A stretch of 34,052 nucleotides of DNA from Porphyromonadaceae bacterium UBA7555 (lineage in GTDB: Bacteria; Bacteroidota; Bacteroidia; Bacteroidales; Muribaculaceae), in the NCBI GenBank assembly GCA_002478045.1, contig DLLT01000028.1, positions 1-34,052 of the forward strand, read 5' to 3'. How positions within the stretch are numbered: position 1 is the stretch's first letter; each line of letters begins with the position of its first letter. Positions 7,216 to 15,035 of the stretch are shown piece by piece. Under the pieces are notes generated by a model, which worked only from the letters and a program-made list of their open reading frames with translations, ran no database searches and was not told the DNA's origin. The position numbers and the translations under genes are program-made.

Positions 7216-7247
7216 GCAAAAGTTTTCCGTACCCGGAAAACTTTTGC
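7216..7247. repeat. 14-bp perfect hairpin between divergent genes
   Basis: GCAAAAGTTTTCCG (7216-7229) and its exact complement (7234-7247) flank a TACC loop. It lies upstream of both divergent genes (rpmE2 and the BspA-like gene), so it is not an ordinary terminator of either. It just precedes a weak -7 box (TAACTTTA, 7248-7255) for the + strand gene. It may be an operator or an intergenic repeat. Confidence 0.55.
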
Positions 7248-7316
7248 TAACTTTACGGCGCAGAAGATTCTGCGACCTATGCCCACCGGATTATTCACAA
7301 TAAAATGCTTTTAACA

Positions 7317-8114
7317 ATGAAACGACTATTGCAAAAACTGATGCCTTTGATGGCGATGCTTCTTTGGACTTTCAATGCCTCGGCTCATGACTATGAGTTT
7401 ACGATCGATGGAATCTGCTACGGCATTAATGAAACTGATGGCCGAGACGCCTGCAAGGTTGTGCGCGGAGACAGGGCTTATGCCGGCGATATAACTATCC
7501 CGTACAAGGTGAAGTATCGGGGACGAACTTACAGGGTGGTATCAATCGCAGAGAAGAGTTTTGCCGGATGTCGCGGCCTCAAGTCGGTAAAGATTGGCGG
7601 ATTGACTTCTATCGGCGAATCGGCTTTTGCCGATTGCAAGGGCCTGACAAGGGTTAGTCTGAGCAATATTACGCATATCGGCAGCAAGGCTTTTTCGGGC
7701 TGTACCGGTCTGACGGACCTCCGAATGAGTAATATCACACATATAGGTGACAATGCCTTCTTCGGCTGTAAGGGCCTGACGAGCCTCAATCTGAGTGTTG
7801 TTACGCATATAGGTGACAGCGCTTTTGCCGACTGTACCGGCTTGACAAGAGTCAAGCTGAGGAGTATTACACAGATAGGCTCCTATGCCTTCAGCGGTTG
7901 CCGCGGCTTGACAACTGCGGATATCGGTGCCGTAACCACAATCTCGGCTTACGCCTTCTGGAATTGCTCCGGTCTGCGCAACGTTATTTTGGACTATGTC
8001 ACAAGTATCGGTGATCACGCCTTCGGACAGTGCCCCAGACTCAAACGGGTCAATGTCGGGAAGGTGACTAAAATCTCCGATTCGGCATTTGATGGCGGAG
8101 TCGAAATTCGGTAG
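7317..8114 (+). CDS. Small secreted BspA-like leucine-rich-repeat protein
   Basis: A 265-residue protein with an N-terminal signal peptide (KRLLQKLMPLMAMLLWTFNASA). After a short N-terminal domain (DYEFTIDGICYGI... with VKYRGRTYRVVSI) come about eight 22-residue LRR_5/BspA-type repeats with consensus TxIGdxAFxxCxGLTxvxLsxv, from about residue 74 to the end. Repeats are nearly uniform in length (66 bp). There is no membrane anchor, lipobox or sorting tail, so the product is probably periplasmic or released. Related proteins bind host or bacterial surface ligands. ATG 7317 is chosen over ATG 7305 because it aligns with the signal peptide of the larger paralogue at 13033-14871 (MNRLLRIVMPLVAMLL). 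Confidence 0.85.
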   Translation: MKRLLQKLMPLMAMLLWTFNASAHDYEFTIDGICYGINETDGRDACKVVRGDRAYAGDITIPYKVKYRGRTYRVVSIAEKSFAGCRGLKSVKIGGLTSIGESAFADCKGLTRVSLSNITHIGSKAFSGCTGLTDLRMSNITHIGDNAFFGCKGLTSLNLSVVTHIGDSAFADCTGLTRVKLRSITQIGSYAFSGCRGLTTADIGAVTTISAYAFWNCSGLRNVILDYVTSIGDHAFGQCPRLKRVNVGKVTKISDSAFDGGVEIR

Positions 8115-8146
8115 GATTAATTATCGCTGAGACTCGGAGCGTTTCG

Positions 8147-8208
8147 AGTCTGCTGAAAACAACGAGAGCCTTGGGGTGTCCCGAGGCTCTTGTTGTTTTC
8201 AGCAGACT
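8147..8208. terminator. 29-bp bidirectional terminator-like hairpin
   Basis: Arms 8147-8175 and 8180-8208 pair over 29 bp with only two G-U wobbles and a GTGT loop. It separates the convergent BspA-like gene (+) and recG (-). The length is unusual for an intrinsic terminator, and only short T-runs lie nearby. Confidence 0.75.
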
Positions 8209-8286
8209 TTGTAGCATACGTGCGACACATTATAATAAGACGTAGGATAGGCGTGACGTCCTGTACTTGGTACGTTGTCGTCTATA

Positions 8287-10383
8287 TCAGGATATGCGGC
8301 TCCAGTCGGCGGTGCGGTCGAGGACGGCGCGCAGCTCCTCGGCAAAGGTGGCATTTGCCGGGTCTGACAGGGTGGGGTCGGCGGCCAGAAGCTTTTCGGC
8401 GGCATTACGAGCCATTTGTATGATTTGGCCATCGGTGGCAAGATTGGCTATGTGTAGGTCAAAGGGTATGCCGCTTTGCATAGTGCCCTCGATGTCGCCG
8501 GGGCCGCGCATACGCATATCCGCCTCGGCGATTACAAAGCCGTCAGTGGTTTGGGTCATCAGCTCGAGGCGCTGACGGCTGTCGCGGCTCAACTTGGCCG
8601 GAGCCATCAGTACGCAGTAGCTCTGGTCGGCGCCGCGCCCTACGCGTCCGCGCAGTTGGTGCAACTGGCTCAGACCGAAGCGCTCGGCATTTTCGATAAT
8701 CATTGTGGTGGCGTTGGGCACGTTGACGCCCACTTCGATGACGGTGGTGGCGACCATGATGCGAGCCTTGCCTTCAACGAATATTCGCATTTGGTAATCC
8801 TTTTCGTCCGGCTTTAATTGGCCGTGGACCAGTGCGACCTTGTATTGTGGGAAGGTCTCGCGGATTATGTCGTAGCCTTCCTCGACACTACGCAGTTCCA
8901 GCTTGGGATTGTCGTGTATCAGCGGGTGTACGATATATGCTTGACGGCCCTGACGCAGCTGTGCGGCCAAGGCTTTCATCACTTGCAACCTCTGTGTGTC
9001 GTAGCGCAGTACGGTTGTCACGGGCTTACGTCCGGGCGGCAATTCGTCAATGACCGAGACGTCAAGATCGCCGTAGACGGTCATGGCCAGTGTGCGCGGT
9101 ATGGGTGTGGCAGTCATTACCAGGATGTGCGGTGGCACATTGTTTTTGGACCACATCCGTGCGCGCTGGGCTACGCCGAAACGGTGTTGCTCGTCGATGA
9201 CGGCAAGGCCGAGATTGGCAAATTGTACGGTGTCCTCAAGTACGGCGTGCGTGCCTACGAGGATGTGTACGCTGCCGTCCAGAAGTCCCGCGTGTATTTC
9301 ACGACGTCGTGCTGCGGGTGTCGATCCGGTCAGCAGCTTGATGTTGACGCCTATTTGTGCAGCCAGGGACGTCAATGTCTCGTAATGCTGTCCGGCCAGG
9401 ATTTCGGTGGGCGCCATAAGACACGCTTGGTATCCGTTGTCGAGGGCCAGCAGCATAGTCATCAGTGCCACGAGTGTCTTGCCGCTGCCTACATCGCCTT
9501 GCACCAGACGGTTCATCTGATGGCCGGTGCGCATATCGGCGTGCACTTCGCGTATGACGCGCTTCTGCGCCTCGGTGAGGCTGAAGGGTAGGCAGCTACC
9601 GTAGAAGGTGTTGAAGTATTGTCCCACGCGCGGCATCAGGTGGCCTATGGACTGACGGCGGTGGTGGAGATTGCGCCGCACCATATCGGCCTGAATGTAA
9701 AGCAATTCCTCGAATTTAAGGCGCTCGCGTGCGCGTTGGAGTGCGGCGCTGTCCGTGGGGTTGTGTATTGTCCGCAGCGCTTGGTCTAAGGACATCAGTC
9801 GGCAGTCATCGACCACGGAGGCCGGCAGCGTCTCCGGAATGGGCGGCGTGGCGGTCAGCAACGCCGTAATCCATTGATGAAATTGACGTGACCCGACATT
9901 GCGTTGGCGCAGCTTCTCGGTCAGCGGATATATGGCGCGAAGGCCTTCGGTGAGCGCGGCCGAATTGGCGGCGTCTACTTCGGGGTGCGCCATGTTCCAC
10001 ATATGGCTGCGGCCGTAGACTGTAGGCTTGCCGAAGATGACGTATTCGGTGCCTATGCCGTACATCTCGCGGATGTTGCGTATGCCGCGAAACCATACGA
10101 CCTCAATCGTGCCCGTGCCATCGGTAAATATTGCCGACAGGCGCATCTTGGTACCTTCGCCAACGGTGTTCATGGACACAAAGCGGCCGCGCAATTGCAC
10201 AGCCGGCATCTCGCCCGCCAAGTCGGCGATGCGGTAGGTCTTGCTGCGGTCGACGTAGCCTGAGGGGAAATGGCGCAACAAGTCGTAAGCCGTACGTATG
10301 CCCAGCTCGGCGGTCAGCAGCTCGGCTCGCTTGGGGCCTATGCCTTTGACGTACTGTATTTCGATGCGGCGCAGCGGATTCAT
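8287..10383 (-). CDS. recG: ATP-dependent DNA helicase RecG
   Basis: A 698-residue monomeric helicase that remodels stalled replication forks and Holliday junctions. The N-terminal wedge/OB domain starts with a helix-hairpin-like IQYVKGIGPKRAELL. The motor shows Walker A GDVGSGKT (296-303), MAPTEILAGQHY, DEQH (397-400, VIDEQHRFGV), TATPIPRTLAM and the motif VI region HQLRGRVGRG. The C-terminal RecG domain follows. Length is near the family norm. Its ATG overlaps the ispD stop by 4 nt (ATGA), so the two genes are translationally coupled. Confidence 0.97.
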   Translation of the reverse strand: MNPLRRIEIQYVKGIGPKRAELLTAELGIRTAYDLLRHFPSGYVDRSKTYRIADLAGEMPAVQLRGRFVSMNTVGEGTKMRLSAIFTDGTGTIEVVWFRGIRNIREMYGIGTEYVIFGKPTVYGRSHMWNMAHPEVDAANSAALTEGLRAIYPLTEKLRQRNVGSRQFHQWITALLTATPPIPETLPASVVDDCRLMSLDQALRTIHNPTDSAALQRARERLKFEELLYIQADMVRRNLHHRRQSIGHLMPRVGQYFNTFYGSCLPFSLTEAQKRVIREVHADMRTGHQMNRLVQGDVGSGKTLVALMTMLLALDNGYQACLMAPTEILAGQHYETLTSLAAQIGVNIKLLTGSTPAARRREIHAGLLDGSVHILVGTHAVLEDTVQFANLGLAVIDEQHRFGVAQRARMWSKNNVPPHILVMTATPIPRTLAMTVYGDLDVSVIDELPPGRKPVTTVLRYDTQRLQVMKALAAQLRQGRQAYIVHPLIHDNPKLELRSVEEGYDIIRETFPQYKVALVHGQLKPDEKDYQMRIFVEGKARIMVATTVIEVGVNVPNATTMIIENAERFGLSQLHQLRGRVGRGADQSYCVLMAPAKLSRDSRQRLELMTQTTDGFVIAEADMRMRGPGDIEGTMQSGIPFDLHIANLATDGQIIQMARNAAEKLLAADPTLSDPANATFAEELRAVLDRTADWSRIS

Positions 10384-11078
10384 CGGCGTCCGGATAAAAT
10401 CTCGGTGGCACGCTCGATGTCGCCGCTGTAGGTGATTTTGATATTGTCGGGGCTGCCCGGCACAAGTGTTACGGGCGTGTCGTAGACGGCTTCGAATACG
10501 CTTGCATCGTCCGTAAATGTCGAAGAATCGGGGACTTCATATGCTCGTCGCAGCATCGCCAAGTCGAAGCCTTGCGGGGTTTGCACGGCATAATAGCGGC
10601 TGCGATCGACCGCATGGCTGTTGCCGTCGGCATCGAGGCATCGCAGCGAGTCGGTGACGGCGACTGCCGGCACGGCTGCATGGTGTTCGGCCGCGGCTGT
10701 GGCTACGGCACGTACCACTTCGGGCGGCACCACAGGTCGGGCGCCGTCATGCACCAGTACGATGTCTCCCGGGGCTGTCGGCGGAAGACTTGCCAGCCCG
10801 TTGTGTACCGATTGCCGGCGCGATGTCCCGCCGCATACAACCATCAGCGAGGCATATAGCGGTGATGTTTTGCATAGCTTTTGCCAAAGTTCGATGCAGT
10901 TCTCGGCAATGACGAGTCGGAGGTTTTCGGGCTGACATACAGCCAGCATCGCGTCTATGGAATACATCAATACCGGACGGCATTCCCGGCCCATAGGCAG
11001 GTACTGTTTGGGCATAGAGCCGCCGTAGCGGCTGCCCGAGCCTCCGGCAACGATGATTCCATAGATTGTGCTTTGCAT
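10380..11078 (-). CDS. ispD: 2-C-methyl-D-erythritol 4-phosphate cytidylyltransferase
   Basis: A 232-residue enzyme of the non-mevalonate (MEP) isoprenoid pathway that joins CTP and 2-C-methyl-D-erythritol 4-phosphate. The N-terminal CTP-binding loop IIVAGGSGSRYGGSMPKQYLPM (residues 8-29) is diagnostic; VHDGARPVV and AVTDSLR, and the TDDASVFE segment near residue 188, match other active-site blocks. It overlaps recG by 4 nt. A promoter-like pair at 11146-11175 lies upstream on the same strand. The isoprenoids feed undecaprenyl phosphate and quinone synthesis. Confidence 0.96.
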   Translation of the reverse strand: MQSTIYGIIVAGGSGSRYGGSMPKQYLPMGRECRPVLMYSIDAMLAVCQPENLRLVIAENCIELWQKLCKTSPLYASLMVVCGGTSRRQSVHNGLASLPPTAPGDIVLVHDGARPVVPPEVVRAVATAAAEHHAAVPAVAVTDSLRCLDADGNSHAVDRSRYYAVQTPQGFDLAMLRRAYEVPDSSTFTDDASVFEAVYDTPVTLVPGSPDNIKITYSGDIERATEILSGRR

Positions 11079-11145
11079 ATGCTATTTAGCGGAATTATAG
11101 TCTGTTACTATTTATTGTTGTACGACAATGACCATCGCTGACCTG

Positions 11146-11175
11146 TAAATATAGGTCGAATATGAAGTATGGCAA
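11146..11175 (-). promoter_or_regulatory. Possible ispD-recG promoter
   Basis: On the - strand TTG (11175-11173), a 19-bp spacer and TATATTTA (11153-11146) approximate the Bacteroidota pattern, with the last G of the -7 box replaced by A. A small GACCT/AGGTC inverted repeat flanks the -7 box. It lies downstream of glyA, so ispD-recG may have a separate start. Confidence 0.4.
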
Positions 11176-11188
11176 TGCCGACTTTGTA

Positions 11189-12469
11189 TTACCAGGCAAA
11201 TATAGGACGGTCGGACATCATAGCGTTGACTTCGGCGCGTACAGCGGCGATGACGGCGGCGTCTTCGGGCGCACGCAGCACGCGGTCTATCATTTCGGCT
11301 ACGGGACCCATGAGGTCCTCGCGTACGCCGCGTGTGGTGATGGCCGGGGTGCCCAGACGTATACCGGAGGTCTGGAACGGCGAGCGGCTGTCAAAGGGCA
11401 CCATATTCTTATTGGCGGTGATGTCGGCATCGACGAGCGCGCGTTCGGCTACTTTGCCGGTAAGTTCGGGGAATTTGCTACGCAGATCCACCAGGATGCA
11501 GTGGTTGTCTGTGCCGCCGCTGACGATATTGTAGCCCAGATCTACAAGGGCGCATGCCAGAGCGGTAGCATTGGTTTGCACCTGCTTTTGGTACTCGGCA
11601 AAGGAGGGTTGGAGCGCTTCGCCGAAGGCCACGGCCTTGGCGGCGATGACGTGTTCCAGCGGGCCGCCTTGCACGCCGGGGAATACGGCGGAGTCCAGCA
11701 ACTGGCTCATCATCTTGGTGACGCCCTTTGGCGTCTTTTTGCCCCAGGGATTTTCGAAGTCCTTGCCCATGAGTATGATGCCGCCGCGCGGTCCGCGCAG
11801 TGTCTTGTGTGTGGTAGAGGTGACGATGTGCGCGTATTTTACGGGATTATCCAGCAGTCCGGCGGCTATCAATCCGGCGGGGTGGGCCATATCGACCATA
11901 AATATTGCGCCGATTTCATCGGCGAGTCGACGCATACGGGCATAGTCCCATTCGCGGCTGTAGGCGCTGGCGCCGCCGATAATCAGACGCGGACGCTCGC
12001 GACGTGCCACTTCTTCCATTTGTTCGTAGTCTATGAGTCCTGTCTCGGCGCTGACGTTGTACTCGAGCGCATGGAACATCAGTCCGGAGAAATTGACGGG
12101 GCTGCCGTGCGACAGGTGGCCGCCGTGCGATAGATTGAGCCCCAGGAATTTGTCGCCGGGATTGAGCACGGCCATAAATACGGCCATATTGGCTTGGGCG
12201 CCGCTGTGCGGTTGCACGTTGGCGTACTCGGCGCCGAAGAGTTGCTTGATGCGTTCTATGGCCAAGGTTTCCGAGCGGTCTACCTCCTGACAGCCACCGT
12301 AGTAGCGGTGACCGGGGTAGCCCTCGGCGTATTTATTGGTGAGGCACGACCCCATGGCGCGCAACACCTGCTCGCTTACGAAGTTCTCGCTGGCTATCAG
12401 CTCGATACCCTTGCGCTGGCGACGGTCTTCAGCGGCGATAATCTCAAAAATCTCTTTGTCTTGTTCCAT
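11189..12469 (-). CDS. glyA: Serine hydroxymethyltransferase
   Basis: A 426-residue PLP enzyme converting serine and tetrahydrofolate to glycine and 5,10-methylene-tetrahydrofolate, the main one-carbon source. Conserved blocks are ELIASENFVSEQVL, YAEGYPGHRYYGG, NVQPHSGAQAN, SHGGHLSHG, MVDMAHPAGL and the PLP-lysine motif STTHKTLRGPRGG, with Lys222 expected to bind PLP. Length is normal for bacteria. ATG 12469 is the start. A near-consensus promoter lies about 180 nt upstream, leaving an unusually long structured leader. Confidence 0.97.
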   Translation of the reverse strand: MEQDKEIFEIIAAEDRRQRKGIELIASENFVSEQVLRAMGSCLTNKYAEGYPGHRYYGGCQEVDRSETLAIERIKQLFGAEYANVQPHSGAQANMAVFMAVLNPGDKFLGLNLSHGGHLSHGSPVNFSGLMFHALEYNVSAETGLIDYEQMEEVARRERPRLIIGGASAYSREWDYARMRRLADEIGAIFMVDMAHPAGLIAAGLLDNPVKYAHIVTSTTHKTLRGPRGGIILMGKDFENPWGKKTPKGVTKMMSQLLDSAVFPGVQGGPLEHVIAAKAVAFGEALQPSFAEYQKQVQTNATALACALVDLGYNIVSGGTDNHCILVDLRSKFPELTGKVAERALVDADITANKNMVPFDSRSPFQTSGIRLGTPAITTRGVREDLMGPVAEMIDRVLRAPEDAAVIAAVRAEVNAMMSDRPIFAW

Positions 12470-12642
12470 ATTCTCGGTTTTAATTTCGGGGATAATATGA
12501 TAAGTATGGTTATGATAGGGATAGTATTGTTTTGCATATTTTACTGCGGCATCGGGCTTGCGACTTGGGCTGAGGCGCTAAGTCTTACAGCTTCGCCTGC
12601 GGCGTCGGTTGTCATCGGCAGCGCTTGCGCCGCCTGACTTCC
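12470..12642 (-). promoter_or_regulatory. Long structured glyA leader
   Basis: About 170 nt lie between the predicted start site and the glyA ATG. They include a strong hairpin right after the start site (12617-12634, GGCaGCGC-TT-GCGCcGCC, one mismatch) and a GACTT/AAGTC hairpin. I do not recognise a known riboswitch class. No gene is seen here. Confidence 0.35.
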
Positions 12643-12648
12643 GTGCCA

Positions 12649-12680
12649 CAAAGGTAATAATTAATCCTAAATGCCGCAAA
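12649..12680 (-). promoter_or_regulatory. glyA promoter
   Basis: On the - strand TTTG (12680-12677), a 20-bp spacer and TACCTTTG (12656-12649) match the Bacteroidota consensus exactly at the key positions. Confidence 0.75.
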
Positions 12681-12727
12681 ATCGTCGAAAAATATGAAGG
12701 TGTGGCTGTATCAAAATTGAGGATCCT

Positions 12728-12840
12728 TGTAGGGGTGCTATACATAGCGCCCGCGTAGTAGAGTAGCAATGCTTTGAATCTAAGTGTATTATGCTGTATT
12801 ATATATGGTCGCTACGGACGCAATATATTGCGTCCCTACA
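12728..12840. repeat. REPIN-like element with inverted TGTAGGG termini
   Basis: The left half is TGTAGGG followed by a 9-bp palindrome (12733-12752, one G-U pair). The right half is the perfect 20-nt palindrome GGACGCAATATATTGCGTCC (12816-12835) followed by CCTACA (12835-12840). The two heads face outward in opposite orientation about 113 bp apart, the arrangement of a REP doublet. A related but shorter element lies at 18165-18232. Confidence 0.6.
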
Positions 12841-12886
12841 ATATCCGGCATTACGACACACCCTCAGTCTTCCGATTGAAGGGAAA

Positions 12887-12931
12887 GCCGGGAGGCTGCA
12901 CCATCGCTTATGTTCCATGCAGTCTCCCGGC
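12887..12931. terminator. Strong 14-bp hairpin in the intergenic region
   Basis: Positions 12887-12900 pair with 12918-12931 (one G-U wobble) around a 17-nt loop. It lies between glyA and the BspA-like/Big_2 gene, both on -, so it may end transcription of the latter. A smaller CGTGCC/GGCACG hairpin (12945-12960) lies next to it. No U-tract is present. Confidence 0.45.
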
Positions 12932-12979
12932 CTGGGAGGGTGGGCGTGCCTTGCGGCACGTAATGTTATGTCGGTGTGC

Positions 12980-13018
12980 GGCATCTGTCAGCGCCACCCG
13001 GCGGCGATGTCAGATGCC
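12980..13018 (-). terminator. Terminator-like hairpin after the BspA/Big_2 gene
   Basis: GGCATCTG (12980-12987) and CAGATGCC (13011-13018) form an 8-bp stem with inner GC pairing, starting 15 nt beyond the stop codon of the gene on the - strand. Confidence 0.5.
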
Positions 13019-13032
13019 GTTATGTGGTAGCG

Positions 13033-14871
13033 TCAGATGCGGACTTTGGTGCGGCCTTGCGGTGACACGAGGATGTAGATTCCGGTTGGCAGGTCGTAGA
13101 TGTCTGCTTTGTCGCATTTGCCGCGAACCATAATGCCCTGCAGATTGTATACGTCATACTCGGTGGCAACGTCTGCCTTCACGTCCTCGATGCTTTCTGT
13201 CTTTTTAACGGTTACACGACAATAACCGGAAGTCTCGCCTCGTTTTGCACTAATTTGGGTCTGACCTTCTGCTATGCCGGTGACAATACCTTTGGAAGAT
13301 ACTGTGGCAATACTGTTGTTTTTGCTCGACCATCTTATTGGGGTTGTATCCAAATCTTTTGGGTATATACGTGCATTAATTTTCACACTTGCCCCTGCTT
13401 CAATGGTGAGTTCTTTGTCGATTTGCATTTTCGGTGTATATTCTCGAATAGTCCGAAATTTTTTCCAGAAGTCGGCTGTTCTGTATTGTTGTGCAGACCC
13501 TTTCGGTACATATAATGTTATATTACTGACATCGTCCGGAAACGTAAATTTATATATTGTAGGTGGCGCCATATTCAGCGACTCAATTTCACGAAGCATT
13601 GTGCATGTCTTGAAGGCGCTAATTTCAATATCTTCAAGTTCTTCGCCCAAGTGTAATTGTTGAAAATTACATTCATAAAATGCGTGGCCAGCTATACGTC
13701 TAATGTTCGGTAAGTAAACGAAGCTTATATTAGTGCAGCCGCTGAAAGCGCTAGCATTGACGATGGATACGTTTTGAAGGCTAATTCTATTATAATTTAG
13801 AGATAGATCTAGGGCTGTGCAATTTTCAAATGCCCTCACCCCAATTATGTTAGTTTTTGGTAGGTATATGTTTTTAAGATTAGTGCACTCACTGAAAGCC
13901 TTTTCTCCGATAGAGATTACATTCGGGAGGTTGAGTTCTGTTAGACCGGGACAGCCATAGAATACATAGTCGCCTATAACCTCTAATTTATTGAAGTAAG
14001 TATTTAATTCCCAGCTTGTTAAGCCGTCGCGCTTATAGAATATTGGGCCATAGAGGCGTTTGATGTTGTTGATGCCGGGAGCAGTTATGCCTGATGCGAT
14101 GAGCGCTCCGCGGTATGCATCGTACGCGTTGTCAAATTTTCCGGCATTTAAAGCATTAATGTTTTTGAAGGATATCGATTTTAGATTTGTGCAGCTAGAG
14201 AATGCACTGACATTAATATATATTGAATCAAGGTTCTCGAAATGAAGCTCCGTTATGGCATTGCAACAACTAAAAGCCTTTCTCCCAATTGAGGTTGTCT
14301 TTGGCGTGTTTATATCTGTTAGTTTACTACAGTAATAGAATGCGCTATCAGCTATGGTCTCGAATGATGTCGATATAGACTCTAGCTTTGAACAGAACTT
14401 AAAAGCGCCTTTGCCAATGGTGCTAACATGTTTTGGATTATGGCCATTGAGCTCTATTTTGCTTAGAGGACAGCTTTCAAAAGCATGAGCACCGATTGAA
14501 ACCACATTAGGTAGATTAAATCTAAGTAGAGAGGAGTCATAAAACGCGTACTTGCCGATTGAGTCGACAGATGCGGATATGGATGTGATGCCTTTATTTT
14601 TGAATGCCATATCGCAGATTGTTGACACTTTGTATGGTATGTCTTCGATATAGACTGAGTCAGGAATGACAAGGTAGACACTTGCCTTGGCAAGATTGGC
14701 TGTTACGACGCCTAATGTGTATTCATCTTCGGCTGCAGACAAGATATATTTATAGTATATGCCGTTCTCTTCATAGTCATAGTAGTATGGGCCGTAGTCG
14801 TATGCGGCGGCCGGGAGTGTCGCGAGTAGCATGGCTACCAGCGGCATAACAATTCGTAGTAGTCGATTCAT
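13033..14871 (-). CDS. Secreted BspA-like LRR protein with Big_2 domain and sorting-like tail
   Basis: A 612-residue exported protein. Residues 1-23 form a signal peptide (NRLLRIVMPLVAMLLATLPAAA). Irregular BspA/LRR_5 repeats (pattern SIGxxAFxxCxxLxxixL) span about 75-455. A bacterial Ig-like Big_2 domain covers about 482-557 (IYPKDLDTTPIRWSSKNNSIATVSSKGIVTG type). The last 43 residues (570-612) have the VYNLQG...LPTGIYIL...GRTKVRI pattern seen at the ends of many Bacteroidota secreted proteins and resembling type IX sorting tails. This suggests surface display, probably for adhesion. The gene is more AT-rich than its neighbours and shares its signal peptide with the smaller paralogue at 7317. 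The ligand is unknown. Confidence 0.87.
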   Translation of the reverse strand: MNRLLRIVMPLVAMLLATLPAAAYDYGPYYYDYEENGIYYKYILSAAEDEYTLGVVTANLAKASVYLVIPDSVYIEDIPYKVSTICDMAFKNKGITSISASVDSIGKYAFYDSSLLRFNLPNVVSIGAHAFESCPLSKIELNGHNPKHVSTIGKGAFKFCSKLESISTSFETIADSAFYYCSKLTDINTPKTTSIGRKAFSCCNAITELHFENLDSIYINVSAFSSCTNLKSISFKNINALNAGKFDNAYDAYRGALIASGITAPGINNIKRLYGPIFYKRDGLTSWELNTYFNKLEVIGDYVFYGCPGLTELNLPNVISIGEKAFSECTNLKNIYLPKTNIIGVRAFENCTALDLSLNYNRISLQNVSIVNASAFSGCTNISFVYLPNIRRIAGHAFYECNFQQLHLGEELEDIEISAFKTCTMLREIESLNMAPPTIYKFTFPDDVSNITLYVPKGSAQQYRTADFWKKFRTIREYTPKMQIDKELTIEAGASVKINARIYPKDLDTTPIRWSSKNNSIATVSSKGIVTGIAEGQTQISAKRGETSGYCRVTVKKTESIEDVKADVATEYDVYNLQGIMVRGKCDKADIYDLPTGIYILVSPQGRTKVRI

Positions 14872-14898
14872 TGTTGTTTGGATTTATGGAATAGGCCG

Positions 14899-14926
14899 AG
14901 GGCGATGTCCGGGTTTATATCGCCCT
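14899..14926 (-). promoter_or_regulatory. Hairpin upstream of the BspA/Big_2 gene
   Basis: AGGGCGAT (14899-14906) and ATCGCCCT (14919-14926) form an 8-bp stem 28 nt upstream of the start codon. It could be a leader element or a terminator of the gene upstream. Confidence 0.3.
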
Positions 14927-14975
14927 GCCATTCCGGTGGATGATTTTATTTGGGAATTTTGGTTGATGAGTATGG

Positions 14976-15032
14976 CATCGCACGACCTTCGTCCACGGCG
15001 TTGTTGCCCGGACGGGGGAGGTCGTGCGGATG
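14976..15032 (-). terminator. Terminator-like hairpin after the PD-(D/E)XK-like gene
   Basis: GCACGACCT (14980-14988) pairs with AGGTCGTGC (15019-15027), extended by CATC/GATG across a single bulge. It begins 3 nt beyond the stop codon of the - strand gene. No U-tract. Confidence 0.5.
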
Positions 15033-15035
15033 TCT

